64,000 bases of DNA from Actinomycetota bacterium (GTDB lineage: Bacteria > Actinomycetota > Actinomycetes > Propionibacteriales > Propionibacteriaceae): contig JAIUOS010000017.1 of NCBI GenBank assembly GCA_020161755.1, positions 1-64,000 of the forward strand, written 5' to 3'. The notes below the pieces were generated by a model that had not been told where the DNA came from, searched no databases, and saw only the letters and a program-made list of their open reading frames with translations. Positions 16,424 through 25,493 of the stretch are shown one piece after another (within the stretch, counting starts at the first letter, position 1; each line of letters opens with the position of its first letter). The translations under genes were made by a program, and so were the position numbers.

Positions 16424-17584
16424 ATGGACGTCGAACTCGCGCGCTGGCTGGTGTCCCCGGACGCCGCGGACGCGCTCGCCGAGGCGGACGCCCAGCACGA
16501 CCCCGGCTCGCTGGCGGCCGCCACCGCTCTGCGTCGCCACTGGCCGCCGGACCGCGCAGCGGCCGTCCTGACCCAGGCCGCGCTGCGCCGGAAGGCCGTG
16601 GCGAAGTTCGGGGAGCGGGCCGCGCAGCTCTTCCTCACCCCGGACGGGCTGGAGCAGGCGACCCGTGGCGACGTCGCCGCCTGGCGCGCCCGGCGGTTCG
16701 CGGACGCGGGGGCGACCGAGGTCGTCGACCTCGGCTGCGGGATCGGCGCGGACGCGCTCGCGCTGCGCGACGCCGGGCTGGCGGTCGTGGCGGTCGACCG
16801 CGACCCGGCGACGGCGGTGCTCGCGCAGGCCAATCTCGGACCGCAGGTGAGCGTGCACGTGGGTCGCGCCGAGGACCTGGCCGACGACCTGTTGGCCGGG
16901 GGTGGGGCGGTCTTCGTCGACCCGGCCCGACGAACCGGCGCGGGCCGCACCTGGCGGGTGGCCGACTTCTCCCCGCCGTGGGAGTTCGCCACCGGGCTGC
17001 TGGCGGGCCGGGTCGGCTGCGTGAAGGCCGCGCCGGGGATCCCGTCCGGCTTCCTGCCCGACTCGGTGGCGACCACGTGGGTGAGCCACCGCGGCGACCT
17101 GGTGGAGACCTCGCTCTGGGCGGGTCCGTGGGCCCCCGGCTCCCGGACGGCGGTGGTGCTGCCCGCCGGCGACGACCTGGACGCCGGCGACCGGCAGGAG
17201 CCGCCGGTCGGCCCCGTCGGCCGCTACCTCTACGAGCCCGATCCGGCGGTCATCCGCTCGGGTGGGGTCGCCGTACTGGCCGGACGCCTCGACGCCCACG
17301 TCCCGCGCGCCGGGATCGCCTACCTGTTCGCCGTCAGCCTGACGCCGACGCCGTTCGCCACCGCCTTCGAGGTGCTCGACGAGCTGCCCTACGACGAGGG
17401 CGTCCTGCGACGGCACGTCCGCGAGCAGGGGATCGGCACCCTCGAGATCAAGGTCCGCGGCCTCGACGTCGACCCCGCCGTCCTGCGCCGGCGGCTGAAG
17501 CCCGCCGGACCGGCGTCCGCGACGCTGGTGCTGACGCCCACCCCCGCCGGGGCCCGCGCGCTCGTCGTCACCCGCCTGCGCTGA
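16424..17584 (+). CDS. class I SAM-dependent methyltransferase with THUMP-like C-terminus
   Basis: A 386-residue protein. The SAM-binding core is clear: VVDLGCGIGADALAL (about 103-117), then VVAVDRDP and a VFVDPARR motif where catalytic motif IV would be. The C-terminal segment GIGTLEIKVRGLDVDPAVLRRRLK with ALVVTRLR at the end matches the actinobacterial THUMP-like domain. By analogy the substrate is nucleic acid, probably RNA, but this is inference. ATG 16424 is supported by its leaderless -10. It lies just upstream of the groES promoter region. Confidence 0.85.
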   Translation: MDVELARWLVSPDAADALAEADAQHDPGSLAAATALRRHWPPDRAAAVLTQAALRRKAVAKFGERAAQLFLTPDGLEQATRGDVAAWRARRFADAGATEVVDLGCGIGADALALRDAGLAVVAVDRDPATAVLAQANLGPQVSVHVGRAEDLADDLLAGGGAVFVDPARRTGAGRTWRVADFSPPWEFATGLLAGRVGCVKAAPGIPSGFLPDSVATTWVSHRGDLVETSLWAGPWAPGSRTAVVLPAGDDLDAGDRQEPPVGPVGRYLYEPDPAVIRSGGVAVLAGRLDAHVPRAGIAYLFAVSLTPTPFATAFEVLDELPYDEGVLRRHVREQGIGTLEIKVRGLDVDPAVLRRRLKPAGPASATLVLTPTPAGARALVVTRLR

Positions 17585-17617
17585 CGCCTACGCCGAACGC
17601 GGAACCGCCACCGCTAC

Positions 17618-17644
17618 TTGGCACTCGGCTTGATCGAGTGCTAA
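17618..17644. promoter_or_regulatory. CIRCE operator 1 (HrcA site)
   Basis: TTGGCACTC, 9 bases, GAGTGCTAA. This matches the CIRCE consensus TTAGCACTC-N9-GAGTGCTAA at 17 of 18 arm positions. It covers the -35 box of the groES promoter. HrcA itself is not encoded in the window. Confidence 0.93.
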
Positions 17645-17658
17645 GCCCGCGATAGATT
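17630..17658 (+). promoter_or_regulatory. groES-groEL promoter
   Basis: TTGATC (17630-17635), a 17-bp spacer and TAGATT (17653-17658) form a good housekeeping-sigma promoter. Its -35 lies in the centre of CIRCE 1, and its start point (near 17665) falls in CIRCE 2. The leader before groES is about 115 bases. Confidence 0.75.
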
Positions 17659-17662
17659 CGCT

Positions 17663-17689
17663 TTAGCACTCTCACCATGAGGGTGCCAA
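17663..17689. promoter_or_regulatory. CIRCE operator 2 (HrcA site)
   Basis: TTAGCACTC, 9 bases, GGGTGCCAA. The left arm is perfect and the right arm has two changes. It covers the expected transcription start. Two CIRCE copies around one promoter imply tight HrcA repression released by heat. Confidence 0.88.
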
Positions 17690-17778
17690 TCAGCCTCCGG
17701 CGGCACCGCGACGACGCCGAGGCCGCCATCCTGACCAATCCAGGGCGGATCCGCCCTGACGAACGAAAGGGTTTTGAC

Positions 17779-19691
<1,913 letters not shown>

Positions 19692-19701
19692 GCTGACGCC
19701 T

Positions 19702-19735
19702 GAACGGCCCCCACCGGAAACGGTGGGGGCCGTTC
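19702..19735 (+). terminator. terminator of groES-groEL
   Basis: A perfect 15-bp GC-rich stem (19702-19716/19721-19735) with a GAAA tetraloop, 10 bases after the groEL stop. No T tract follows, which is usual in high-GC actinobacteria. Confidence 0.8.
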
Positions 19736-19859
19736 GCCGTCCCGGGGTGATCGACCTGGTCGTCCAGGTGATGAGGAAGGTCTCATCGAAGCCTCACGGC
19801 CGCCTCACCGGGCGGTGGTCGAGTGGTGCTCAGCAGGCAACCACTCACAGGAGGAAGAC

Positions 19860-20405
19860 ATGACCAGGTTCATCCGCACCACCATCACCGCCCTCGCCAC
19901 CCTCGGCGCCGGTGTCGGTCTCACCCTGGTGGGCTCGGGCACCGCCCAGGCCGCCACCCTGACCTGTCACGGGTACACCGCCACGATCGTCGGCACCAAC
20001 GGGCACGACGAGATCGAGGGCACCTCCGGACGTGACGTCATCGTCGGCCTCGCCGGCAACGACGACATCGACGGCAACGGCGGCAACGACGTGATCTGCG
20101 CCGGCGACGGCCACGACGAGGTCGACGGCGGCTCCGGTCGCGACTGGATCCACGGCGGCACCGGCAAGGACACCATCGAGGGCGGCTCCGGCAACGACGT
20201 CATCCGCGGCGGCACCAACAACGACCACATCGAGGGCGAGTCGGGCAACGACACCCTCTACGGCCAGACCGGCCACGACCTCGTCGAGGGCGGCAGCGGT
20301 CGCGACAAGGTCAGCGGCGGCTCCGGCAACGACACCGTCCGGCAGCGCTACGCCACTGATCGCGAAGAGGACCGGTGGGAGCACCGGTACGGCTTCGACG
20401 ACTGA
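19860..20405 (+). CDS. secreted RTX-type calcium-binding repeat protein, paralogue 1
   Basis: A 181-residue exported protein. A Sec signal peptide (about 1-31, ending GTAQA) is followed by TLTCHGYTATIVGT and 13 consecutive nonapeptides GGxGxDxIx (45-161), the hemolysin-type calcium-binding beta-roll. Cys36 before the repeats and Cys80 in repeat 4 (DVIC) are matched in the paralogue and could form a disulfide. No enzyme domain and no type I secretion tail are visible. AGGAGGAAGAC precedes ATG 19860. A hairpin ACCTGG-TCGT-CCAGGT (19754-19769) lies in the upstream gap. It may be a calcium-dependent surface or matrix protein (inference). Confidence 0.85.
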   Translation: MTRFIRTTITALATLGAGVGLTLVGSGTAQAATLTCHGYTATIVGTNGHDEIEGTSGRDVIVGLAGNDDIDGNGGNDVICAGDGHDEVDGGSGRDWIHGGTGKDTIEGGSGNDVIRGGTNNDHIEGESGNDTLYGQTGHDLVEGGSGRDKVSGGSGNDTVRQRYATDREEDRWEHRYGFDD

Positions 20406-20464
20406 CGGCGCCGGGCCGGGGCGAACCGATCTGCACCCGCCCGGGTTGCGCCGGCCCCCGCCCG

Positions 20465-20532
20465 CAAACGCCCCCGATGTTGACAAACGCCCCCGAAATT
20501 TCGGGGGCGTTTGTCAACATCGGGGGCGTTTG
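20465..20532. repeat. palindromic element, CAAACGCCCCCGAA type, copy 3 (perfect)
   Basis: A perfect 68-bp palindrome: two 34-bp arms with no loop, centre AAATTT at 20498/20499. Each arm has AAACGCCCCCGA twice, starts 19 bp apart (20466 and 20485), joined by a short linker. It lies 60 bases after the first RTX gene and about 155 before the second, in the 283-bp gap between them. The rest of that gap shows only the GAAGGAGA ribosome-binding site of the second gene. Confidence 0.93.
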
Positions 20533-20688
20533 TGCGGACGCGGACGGGCCACGCGTCCAGGTGCCGAAGCTGGAGGGTTGCTGGGGGCGGGCTGGCAGTT
20601 GGCTCCGGGGTGCCGCTGAACCGTGGCGGAGCTCTCCGCGGGCTGGCGAGGATGGCTGTCACGACCCCTCTCAACGAAGGAGACTGAC

Positions 20689-21267
20689 ATGTTCGCACTC
20701 ATCCGTACCGGCCTCGCCGCCGCCGCCGTCCTCGGCACAGGCCTCGCTCTCGGGCTGTCCGCCGCCCCGGCGTCGGCCGACGAGACCACCCCCACCCCCG
20801 TCGTGCACACCTGTCGCGGCGTGGTGGCCACGATCGTCGGCACCGCTGGCGACGACACCCTCACCGGCACGTCCGGGCGCGACGTGATCGTCGGCCTCGC
20901 CGGCAACGACACCATCACCGGCATGGGCGGCAACGACCTGATCTGCGCCGGCGCCGGCGACGACGTGGTCACCACCGGTGCCGGTGCCGACAAGGTCTTC
21001 GGCGGCAGCGGACGGGACGTCATCCGCGGCGGCGAGGGACGTGACCGGCTCTACGGCGGCAGCGGCAACGACCACCTCGTCGGCGGCGCCGGACGTGACC
21101 GCATCTTCGGCGAGCACGGACGCGACCTGATCGAAGGCGGCGCGAACTGGGACCACCTGCGTGGTGGCCGTGGCCTCGACATCGTCCGCCAGGACCAGGC
21201 TTCCGCCGCGGTCCAGGCCGCCTGGTACGCGGCCTGGGGCCCGACGGCGACGCCGACGGCCGGCTGA
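20689..21267 (+). CDS. secreted RTX-type calcium-binding repeat protein, paralogue 2
   Basis: 192 residues, a paralogue of the protein encoded at 19860. Signal peptide about 1-30 (ending APASA), a short spacer, HTCRGVVATIVGT, then 13 nonapeptide repeats (51-167) and an Ala/Thr/Pro tail. Cys42 and Cys86 occupy the same places as in the first copy. The two share repeat number and flanks but differ in repeat content, so the duplication is not recent. GAAGGAGA precedes ATG 20689, and an in-frame extension to 20623 is not used. Export by Sec and calcium-driven folding outside the cell are inferred. Confidence 0.85.
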   Translation: MFALIRTGLAAAAVLGTGLALGLSAAPASADETTPTPVVHTCRGVVATIVGTAGDDTLTGTSGRDVIVGLAGNDTITGMGGNDLICAGAGDDVVTTGAGADKVFGGSGRDVIRGGEGRDRLYGGSGNDHLVGGAGRDRIFGEHGRDLIEGGANWDHLRGGRGLDIVRQDQASAAVQAAWYAAWGPTATPTAG

Positions 21268-21280
21268 CCAGACCCGCACC

Positions 21281-21332
21281 TCGCAAAGTGGACCGAAACC
21301 GTCGTCATCGGCGGTTTCGGTCCACTTTGCGA
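21281..21332. terminator. long hairpin between convergent genes
   Basis: A perfect 21-bp inverted repeat (21281-21301/21312-21332) with a 10-base loop, flanked by an outer CCAGAC/GTCTGG pair. It lies between the second RTX gene and the convergent DUF3054 gene and can act on both strands. Its sequence (CGCAAAGTGGACCGAAACCG) is unrelated to the AAACGCCCCC family. Confidence 0.75.
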
Positions 21333-21350
21333 ATGTCTGGGGGCCGGTGC

Positions 21351-21695
21351 TCAGTCGCCGGCGGCGATCCGCTTGCGCAGGAGGGCGCGCCAGCCGATCA
21401 GGAACAGCGCGAGCACCGCGGTCGTGATCAGGATGAAGGTGGGGGCGGCGGTGTCGCCGCTGACCAGGCGCAGCACGATGCCGCCGACGACGGTGATCGC
21501 CCACACCGTCAGGCCCTGTACCCACCACGCGCCCTGTCGCCAGCTGGCCACGAGCGAGCCGACGATCGTGGCCATCAGGAAGGGCCACGCGGTCGCGCCG
21601 ATCCGTGACAGATCCTCGCCGTGGCTCACGCGGCCGATGGCGGCGAACAGGAAGACCAGCACGATGTCGTAGGTCAACGCGCGCAGGATCCGCAT
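21351..21695 (-). CDS. DUF3054 family membrane protein
   Basis: 114 residues with four predicted transmembrane segments. It begins MRILRALTYDIVLVFLFAAIGRVSHGED and contains WPFLMATIVGSLVAS and GGIVLRLVSGDT, which match DUF3054 as I know it. Function is unknown. ATG 21695 is chosen over a longer frame because TAAGGT lies 7 bases upstream, without a Shine-Dalgarno. It is divergent from the ABC transporter operon. Confidence 0.82.
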   Translation of the reverse strand: MRILRALTYDIVLVFLFAAIGRVSHGEDLSRIGATAWPFLMATIVGSLVASWRQGAWWVQGLTVWAITVVGGIVLRLVSGDTAAPTFILITTAVLALFLIGWRALLRKRIAAGD

Positions 21696-21702
21696 GGAGC
21701 CG

Positions 21703-21708
21703 ACCTTA
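21703..21708 (-). promoter_or_regulatory. -10 box of leaderless DUF3054 promoter
   Basis: Reads TAAGGT on the reverse strand, 7 bases before ATG 21695. Confidence 0.55.
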
Positions 21709-21775
21709 GCGAGAATCGTCCCGAAGGATGAGGCGATCCGCCGTGGGGGATGACGCCCGCGCGGCGCCCGCCCCC

Positions 21776-21781
21776 TAGCGT
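21776..21781 (+). promoter_or_regulatory. -10 box of leaderless ABC transporter promoter
   Basis: TAGCGT lies 7 bases before ATG 21789, with no Shine-Dalgarno between. Confidence 0.55.
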
Positions 21782-21788
21782 GGACGCC

Positions 21789-22748
21789 ATGAGCGAGTCC
21801 CCACCCCAGGTTGCCCCGTCGCCCGTGGAGCCGGCGCCGACGCCCGGCATCGAAGCGATCGGCCTGCGCCGCGCGTTCGGCGCGGTGCAGGCGGTCGACA
21901 GCATCACGTTCACCGCGCCCGCCGGCGCGGTCACCGCGCTGATCGGCCCGAACGGTTCGGGGAAGACCACGCTCCTGCTGCTGCTCACCGGCCTGCTGAA
22001 GCCGGACGCGGGCCGCGCCAACGTGGCCGGGTTCGACATCACCACGCACAACCTCGAGGCCCGCTCCCGGGTCGGCTGGATGCCCGACGTGTTCGGCACC
22101 TGGGACGCGCTCACCTGCACCGAGATCCTGCGCACCTTCGCCCACGCCTACGGCATCGACCGCGCGCGCAGCGCGGCCGTCGTCGCCGAGACCCTGTCAC
22201 GGGTGCACCTGGGCGAGTTCGCCGACCGCCCCGCGCGGGTGCTCAGCCGCGGCCAGAAGCAGCGCCTCGGTCTGGCCAGGGCGCTCCTGCACGGCCCGCA
22301 GGTCCTGCTGCTGGACGAGCCCGCGTCCGGCCTCGACCCGCGCTCGCGCATCGAGCTGCGCGACCTGCTGCGCGGTCTGGCCGAGGAGGGCCGGACGGTG
22401 TTGGTGTCCTCGCACGTGCTGTCCGAGCTCGAAGAGGTCTACGACCATGCCGTCTTCCTCTCGCGCGGACGGACGGTCGACACCACCGGGCCCTCCAGCG
22501 AGCCGATCAAGCGCGGCTGGCGGCTGGACGCCATCGACCCGGTCGGCCTGCGCACCTTCCTCGACGGGGCCGGCATCCCGTGGGCCGGCCAGAACAGCGG
22601 CGAGGTGATCGTGCAGCTCGGCGGCTACGAGTCGGCGCGCGAGCTGATCCGGGCGGCCGTCGCGGCGGACGTGCCGCTGCACACCATCAGCCCGGTCTCC
22701 GGACGGCTGGAGGAGACCTATCTGTCGCTCAACGAGGAGCGGGTATGA
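21789..22748 (+). CDS. ABC transporter ATP-binding protein
   Basis: A 319-residue ATPase of the ABC-2 export type. Walker A GPNGSGKTT (about 57-65), signature LSRGQKQRLGLARAL, Walker B LLLDEPASGLDP and the switch region VSSHVLSEL are all intact. A C-terminal extension of about 80 residues follows the ATPase core, as in many drug, antibiotic and lipid exporters. ATG 21789 fits the leaderless -10; the frame continues upstream to 21750 without support. The permease start overlaps the stop (ATGA). The substrate is unknown. The neighbouring two-component system may regulate it. Confidence 0.9.
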   Translation: MSESPPQVAPSPVEPAPTPGIEAIGLRRAFGAVQAVDSITFTAPAGAVTALIGPNGSGKTTLLLLLTGLLKPDAGRANVAGFDITTHNLEARSRVGWMPDVFGTWDALTCTEILRTFAHAYGIDRARSAAVVAETLSRVHLGEFADRPARVLSRGQKQRLGLARALLHGPQVLLLDEPASGLDPRSRIELRDLLRGLAEEGRTVLVSSHVLSELEEVYDHAVFLSRGRTVDTTGPSSEPIKRGWRLDAIDPVGLRTFLDGAGIPWAGQNSGEVIVQLGGYESARELIRAAVAADVPLHTISPVSGRLEETYLSLNEERV

Positions 22749-23968
22749 ACACCTGGAAGCTGTCGCCGGCCGGCGTCCGTACGGTCGTCGAGCTGGAGCT
22801 GCGCCAGCGCATCCGTTCGAGGCGCTGGATCTGGGCGCTGGTCGGGTGGTTCGTGGTGATCGGCGCGATCTCCGGCCTGATCATGTTCACGACCGAACGG
22901 ATCCGGAGCGAGCAGGACGCCAACTTCGCCGGCGGCCCGCTGGCGTTCGGCATCATCACCTACTTCGTCCTCGGGATGGCCCTGGTGATCGCGCCGGCCT
23001 TCACCGCGACCTCGATCAACGGCGACCGCAACGCCGGCACCCTGGCCACCATCCAGGCCACGCGCCTCAGCGCCCTGGAGCTCGCCACCGGCAAGCTGAT
23101 CGCGGCCTGGCTGGCGGCGGCCGTGTTCCTGGTGGTGGCGCTGCCGTTCATCGCCTGGTCGATGGTCTGGGGCAACATCTCGATCCTCCAGGTCGCGGCG
23201 ACCTTCGCGGTGATGTTCGCCGAGGTTGCGGTCGTGTGCGCGATCGGCCTGGGCTGGTCGGCGCTGATCTCGCGTCCGGCCGGTTCGACGCTGCTCACCT
23301 ACTTGAGCGTGGTGTTCCTGACCGTGATCACGCTGATCGTCGTCGGCCTGCTCAGCCTGGCCATCGTCCGCACCGAGCAGGTGCGGGTCTGGGGCCTGAA
23401 CGACGCCGACAACAGCGCCTACCAGGAATCGCTCGACAAGTACTGGCAGGACAACCCGGACGGGTCGGACCCGCCCACGCCCCCGGTGAACAAGTGCACC
23501 TGGTACACCCGCGACCAGTCGGTCGTCCACGTGGAGCAGATCTGGTGGATCCTGGTCGGGAACCCGTTCGTGATCGTCGCGGACGCCGCGCCACTGCCGC
23601 CCGGGAGCGCGAAGAACCTCTCCGAGTACGAGGACCTGGGTTCGGACCCGCTCGCCGCCGTCCGCTGGGCGGTACGCCGGATGTCGAACGGCCCGCAGCC
23701 CGAGATCGACGAGTGCACGGCGATGTACGCCGACATGCCCGGCTACCGGGTGGACTACGACAACGAGGGCATCCCACGCGTCTACACGACCAGCGGCACC
23801 CCGGTGAACGTCTCGCCGGTCAAGGTGCAGGCGGTCAACGTGGAGACCCCCGTCTGGCCGTGGGGCCTGGGCGTCAACGTGCTCATCGGCGCGGTGTTCT
23901 TCTGGGTGGCGGTGCGCCGGCTCGCGATCCCGTACGGGGTGCTGCCCTCGGGGACGCGGGTGGCCTGA
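22745..23968 (+). CDS. ABC-2 type transporter permease
   Basis: A 407-residue membrane subunit for the ATPase just upstream. It begins with a cytosolic segment LRQRIRSRRWIW, then TM1 at about 27-47. About five closely spaced TMs run to residue 215. A large external loop of about 155 residues (about 215-370, with two or three cysteines) precedes a last TM near 375-395. The big loop is typical of ABC-2 exporters that extrude antibiotics or lipids, but the substrate cannot be named. It is convergent with the response regulator gene, with 12 bases between the stops. Confidence 0.87.
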   Translation: MNTWKLSPAGVRTVVELELRQRIRSRRWIWALVGWFVVIGAISGLIMFTTERIRSEQDANFAGGPLAFGIITYFVLGMALVIAPAFTATSINGDRNAGTLATIQATRLSALELATGKLIAAWLAAAVFLVVALPFIAWSMVWGNISILQVAATFAVMFAEVAVVCAIGLGWSALISRPAGSTLLTYLSVVFLTVITLIVVGLLSLAIVRTEQVRVWGLNDADNSAYQESLDKYWQDNPDGSDPPTPPVNKCTWYTRDQSVVHVEQIWWILVGNPFVIVADAAPLPPGSAKNLSEYEDLGSDPLAAVRWAVRRMSNGPQPEIDECTAMYADMPGYRVDYDNEGIPRVYTTSGTPVNVSPVKVQAVNVETPVWPWGLGVNVLIGAVFFWVAVRRLAIPYGVLPSGTRVA

Positions 23969-23980
23969 GCTCGCCGGCGC

Positions 23981-24670
23981 TCAGCCGCCCGAGCGGGCCA
24001 CGCCCGACTCGTAGGCCACCACCACGGCCTGTACCCGGTCGCGGACGCCGAGCTTGGCCAGCACGTGCCGGACGTGGGTCTTCACCGTCGTCTCGGACAG
24101 GTACAGCGTGCCGGAGATCTCGGCGTTAGACAGCCCGCGGGCGATCAACTCGAGCACTTCGCGCTCCCGCTCGCTGAGGCTCTCCAGGCGCGGGTCGGCC
24201 ACGTCGGGCTCGATCGTCGCCGGGCTGGCCGCCACGTGCGCGAGCAGCCGCCGGGTCGCCGACGGCGCGATCACGGCGTCCCCGGTGTGGACGGTGCGGA
24301 TCGCGGCCAGCAGGTCGTCGGGCGGGGCGTTCTTCAGCAGGAAGCCGGACGCGCCGGCCTTGATCGCCTCGAGCAGGTACTCGTCCAGGTCGTAGGTGGT
24401 GAGCATCACCACCCGCGGGGGAGTGCTGCCGGCGGCGTCCGCGTCGTCGAGGATGCGCCGGGTCGCCTCCAGCCCGTCCATGCCGGGCATCCGGACGTCC
24501 ATCAGCACGATGTCGCACCCGGTGCGGGCCACCAGCGCGACGGCCTCGGGACCGCTGCCGGCCTGGGCGGCGACCACCATGTCGGGCTGCGCGTCGACAA
24601 CCATCGCCAGGCCGGCCCGCACCAGCTGCTGGTCGTCGACCAGCACGACCCTGATCCGCTCCTCAGGCAT
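23981..24670 (-). CDS. NarL/LuxR-family response regulator
   Basis: 229 residues. Receiver domain about 5-125 with the acidic pair DD at 12-13, phospho-acceptor Asp58 in IVLMDVRMPG and Lys in FLLKNAPPDD. A LuxR-type HTH lies at about 163-220 (LSEREREVLELIARGLSNAEI...ETTVKTHVRHVLAKL). It is the cognate of the kinase immediately upstream, whose stop it overlaps by eight bases. Convergence with the ABC-2 exporter suggests that as a target, but no operator was identified. Confidence 0.93.
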   Translation of the reverse strand: MPEERIRVVLVDDQQLVRAGLAMVVDAQPDMVVAAQAGSGPEAVALVARTGCDIVLMDVRMPGMDGLEATRRILDDADAAGSTPPRVVMLTTYDLDEYLLEAIKAGASGFLLKNAPPDDLLAAIRTVHTGDAVIAPSATRRLLAHVAASPATIEPDVADPRLESLSEREREVLELIARGLSNAEISGTLYLSETTVKTHVRHVLAKLGVRDRVQAVVVAYESGVARSGG

Positions 24671-25484
24671 CGAGGACCACCCCTTCCGTCTGCGTCGCCC
24701 GCGGGATCCGGGCGCGCACCCGGAACCCCTCGTCGGTCGGCCCGGCTTCGAACGTACCGCCCACGAGCTCGGCGCGCTCGCGCATGCCGATCAGGCCCAG
24801 CCCCAGCCCGGCCAACGGCTCCTCCGCGCCCGGCACGGCCGTGGGGACGCCGCTGCCGCCGCGGTCGGTGATGGTCAGCACCACCTCGTCGTCGGCCCAG
24901 CTCAGCGCGATGATCACCTGCGCGCCCTCGCCGGCGTGCTTGAGCACGTTGGTCAGCGCCTCCTGGCAGATCCGGTACACCGCCAACCGGGAGCCGGACG
25001 GCAGCACGCCGGCCTCGCCGACCCGGATCAGCGACACCTGCAGCCCGGTCTGCCGGGCCTGCTGCACGAGGTCCTCCAGCGGCGCCTGGTCGGGGACGGG
25101 GGAGAGCTCGGGGCCGCCGCCGGCGCGGAGCATGCCGAGGATGCGGCGCGTGTCGGCCAGCGCTGCCCGCCCGGTCTCCGCGATCGTCAGGAACGCCCGG
25201 CGGGACGCCTCGCCGTCGGCGACCACGTAGCTGCCGCCGTCGGCCTGGGCGATCATGATCGCCAGCGAGTGCGCGATCACGTCGTGCATCTCCCGCACGA
25301 TCCGGATCCGTTCGGCGGCAACGGCCATCTCGGCCGCCCGCTGCTGGGCGTCCACGGCGTTCGCGCGGGCGTCCACGGCATGCCGGCGCTCACGCTCGGA
25401 CCGGCGGTACGCCAGCCACAGCCAGACGACGCCCGCGGCGAGCGCGGCCGTCAGCACCGCCAGCAGGATCTCCATCGGGCTCAT
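24663..25484 (-). CDS. DesK/NarX-type sensor histidine kinase, short form
   Basis: 273 residues. Only one transmembrane segment (about 5-26) and almost no external part, then a coiled linker rich in Arg and Ala. A HisKA_3 dimerisation helix carries His67 in REMHDVIAHSLA, and the HATPase domain follows (EALTNVLKHA; GLGLIGMRERAELVGG). Kinases this short usually sense membrane state or a partner transporter rather than a soluble ligand (inference). The first ATG (25484) is used; ATG 25475 is an alternative. Eight-base overlap with the regulator gene. Confidence 0.9.
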   Translation of the reverse strand: MSPMEILLAVLTAALAAGVVWLWLAYRRSERERRHAVDARANAVDAQQRAAEMAVAAERIRIVREMHDVIAHSLAIMIAQADGGSYVVADGEASRRAFLTIAETGRAALADTRRILGMLRAGGGPELSPVPDQAPLEDLVQQARQTGLQVSLIRVGEAGVLPSGSRLAVYRICQEALTNVLKHAGEGAQVIIALSWADDEVVLTITDRGGSGVPTAVPGAEEPLAGLGLGLIGMRERAELVGGTFEAGPTDEGFRVRARIPRATQTEGVVLDA

Positions 25485-25493
25485 CGCTCCGCC

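Noticed and set aside
17677-17778. Earlier in-frame ATG for groES at 17677
   Set aside because: It lies inside CIRCE 2, has no ribosome-binding site and would add residues absent from GroES proteins.
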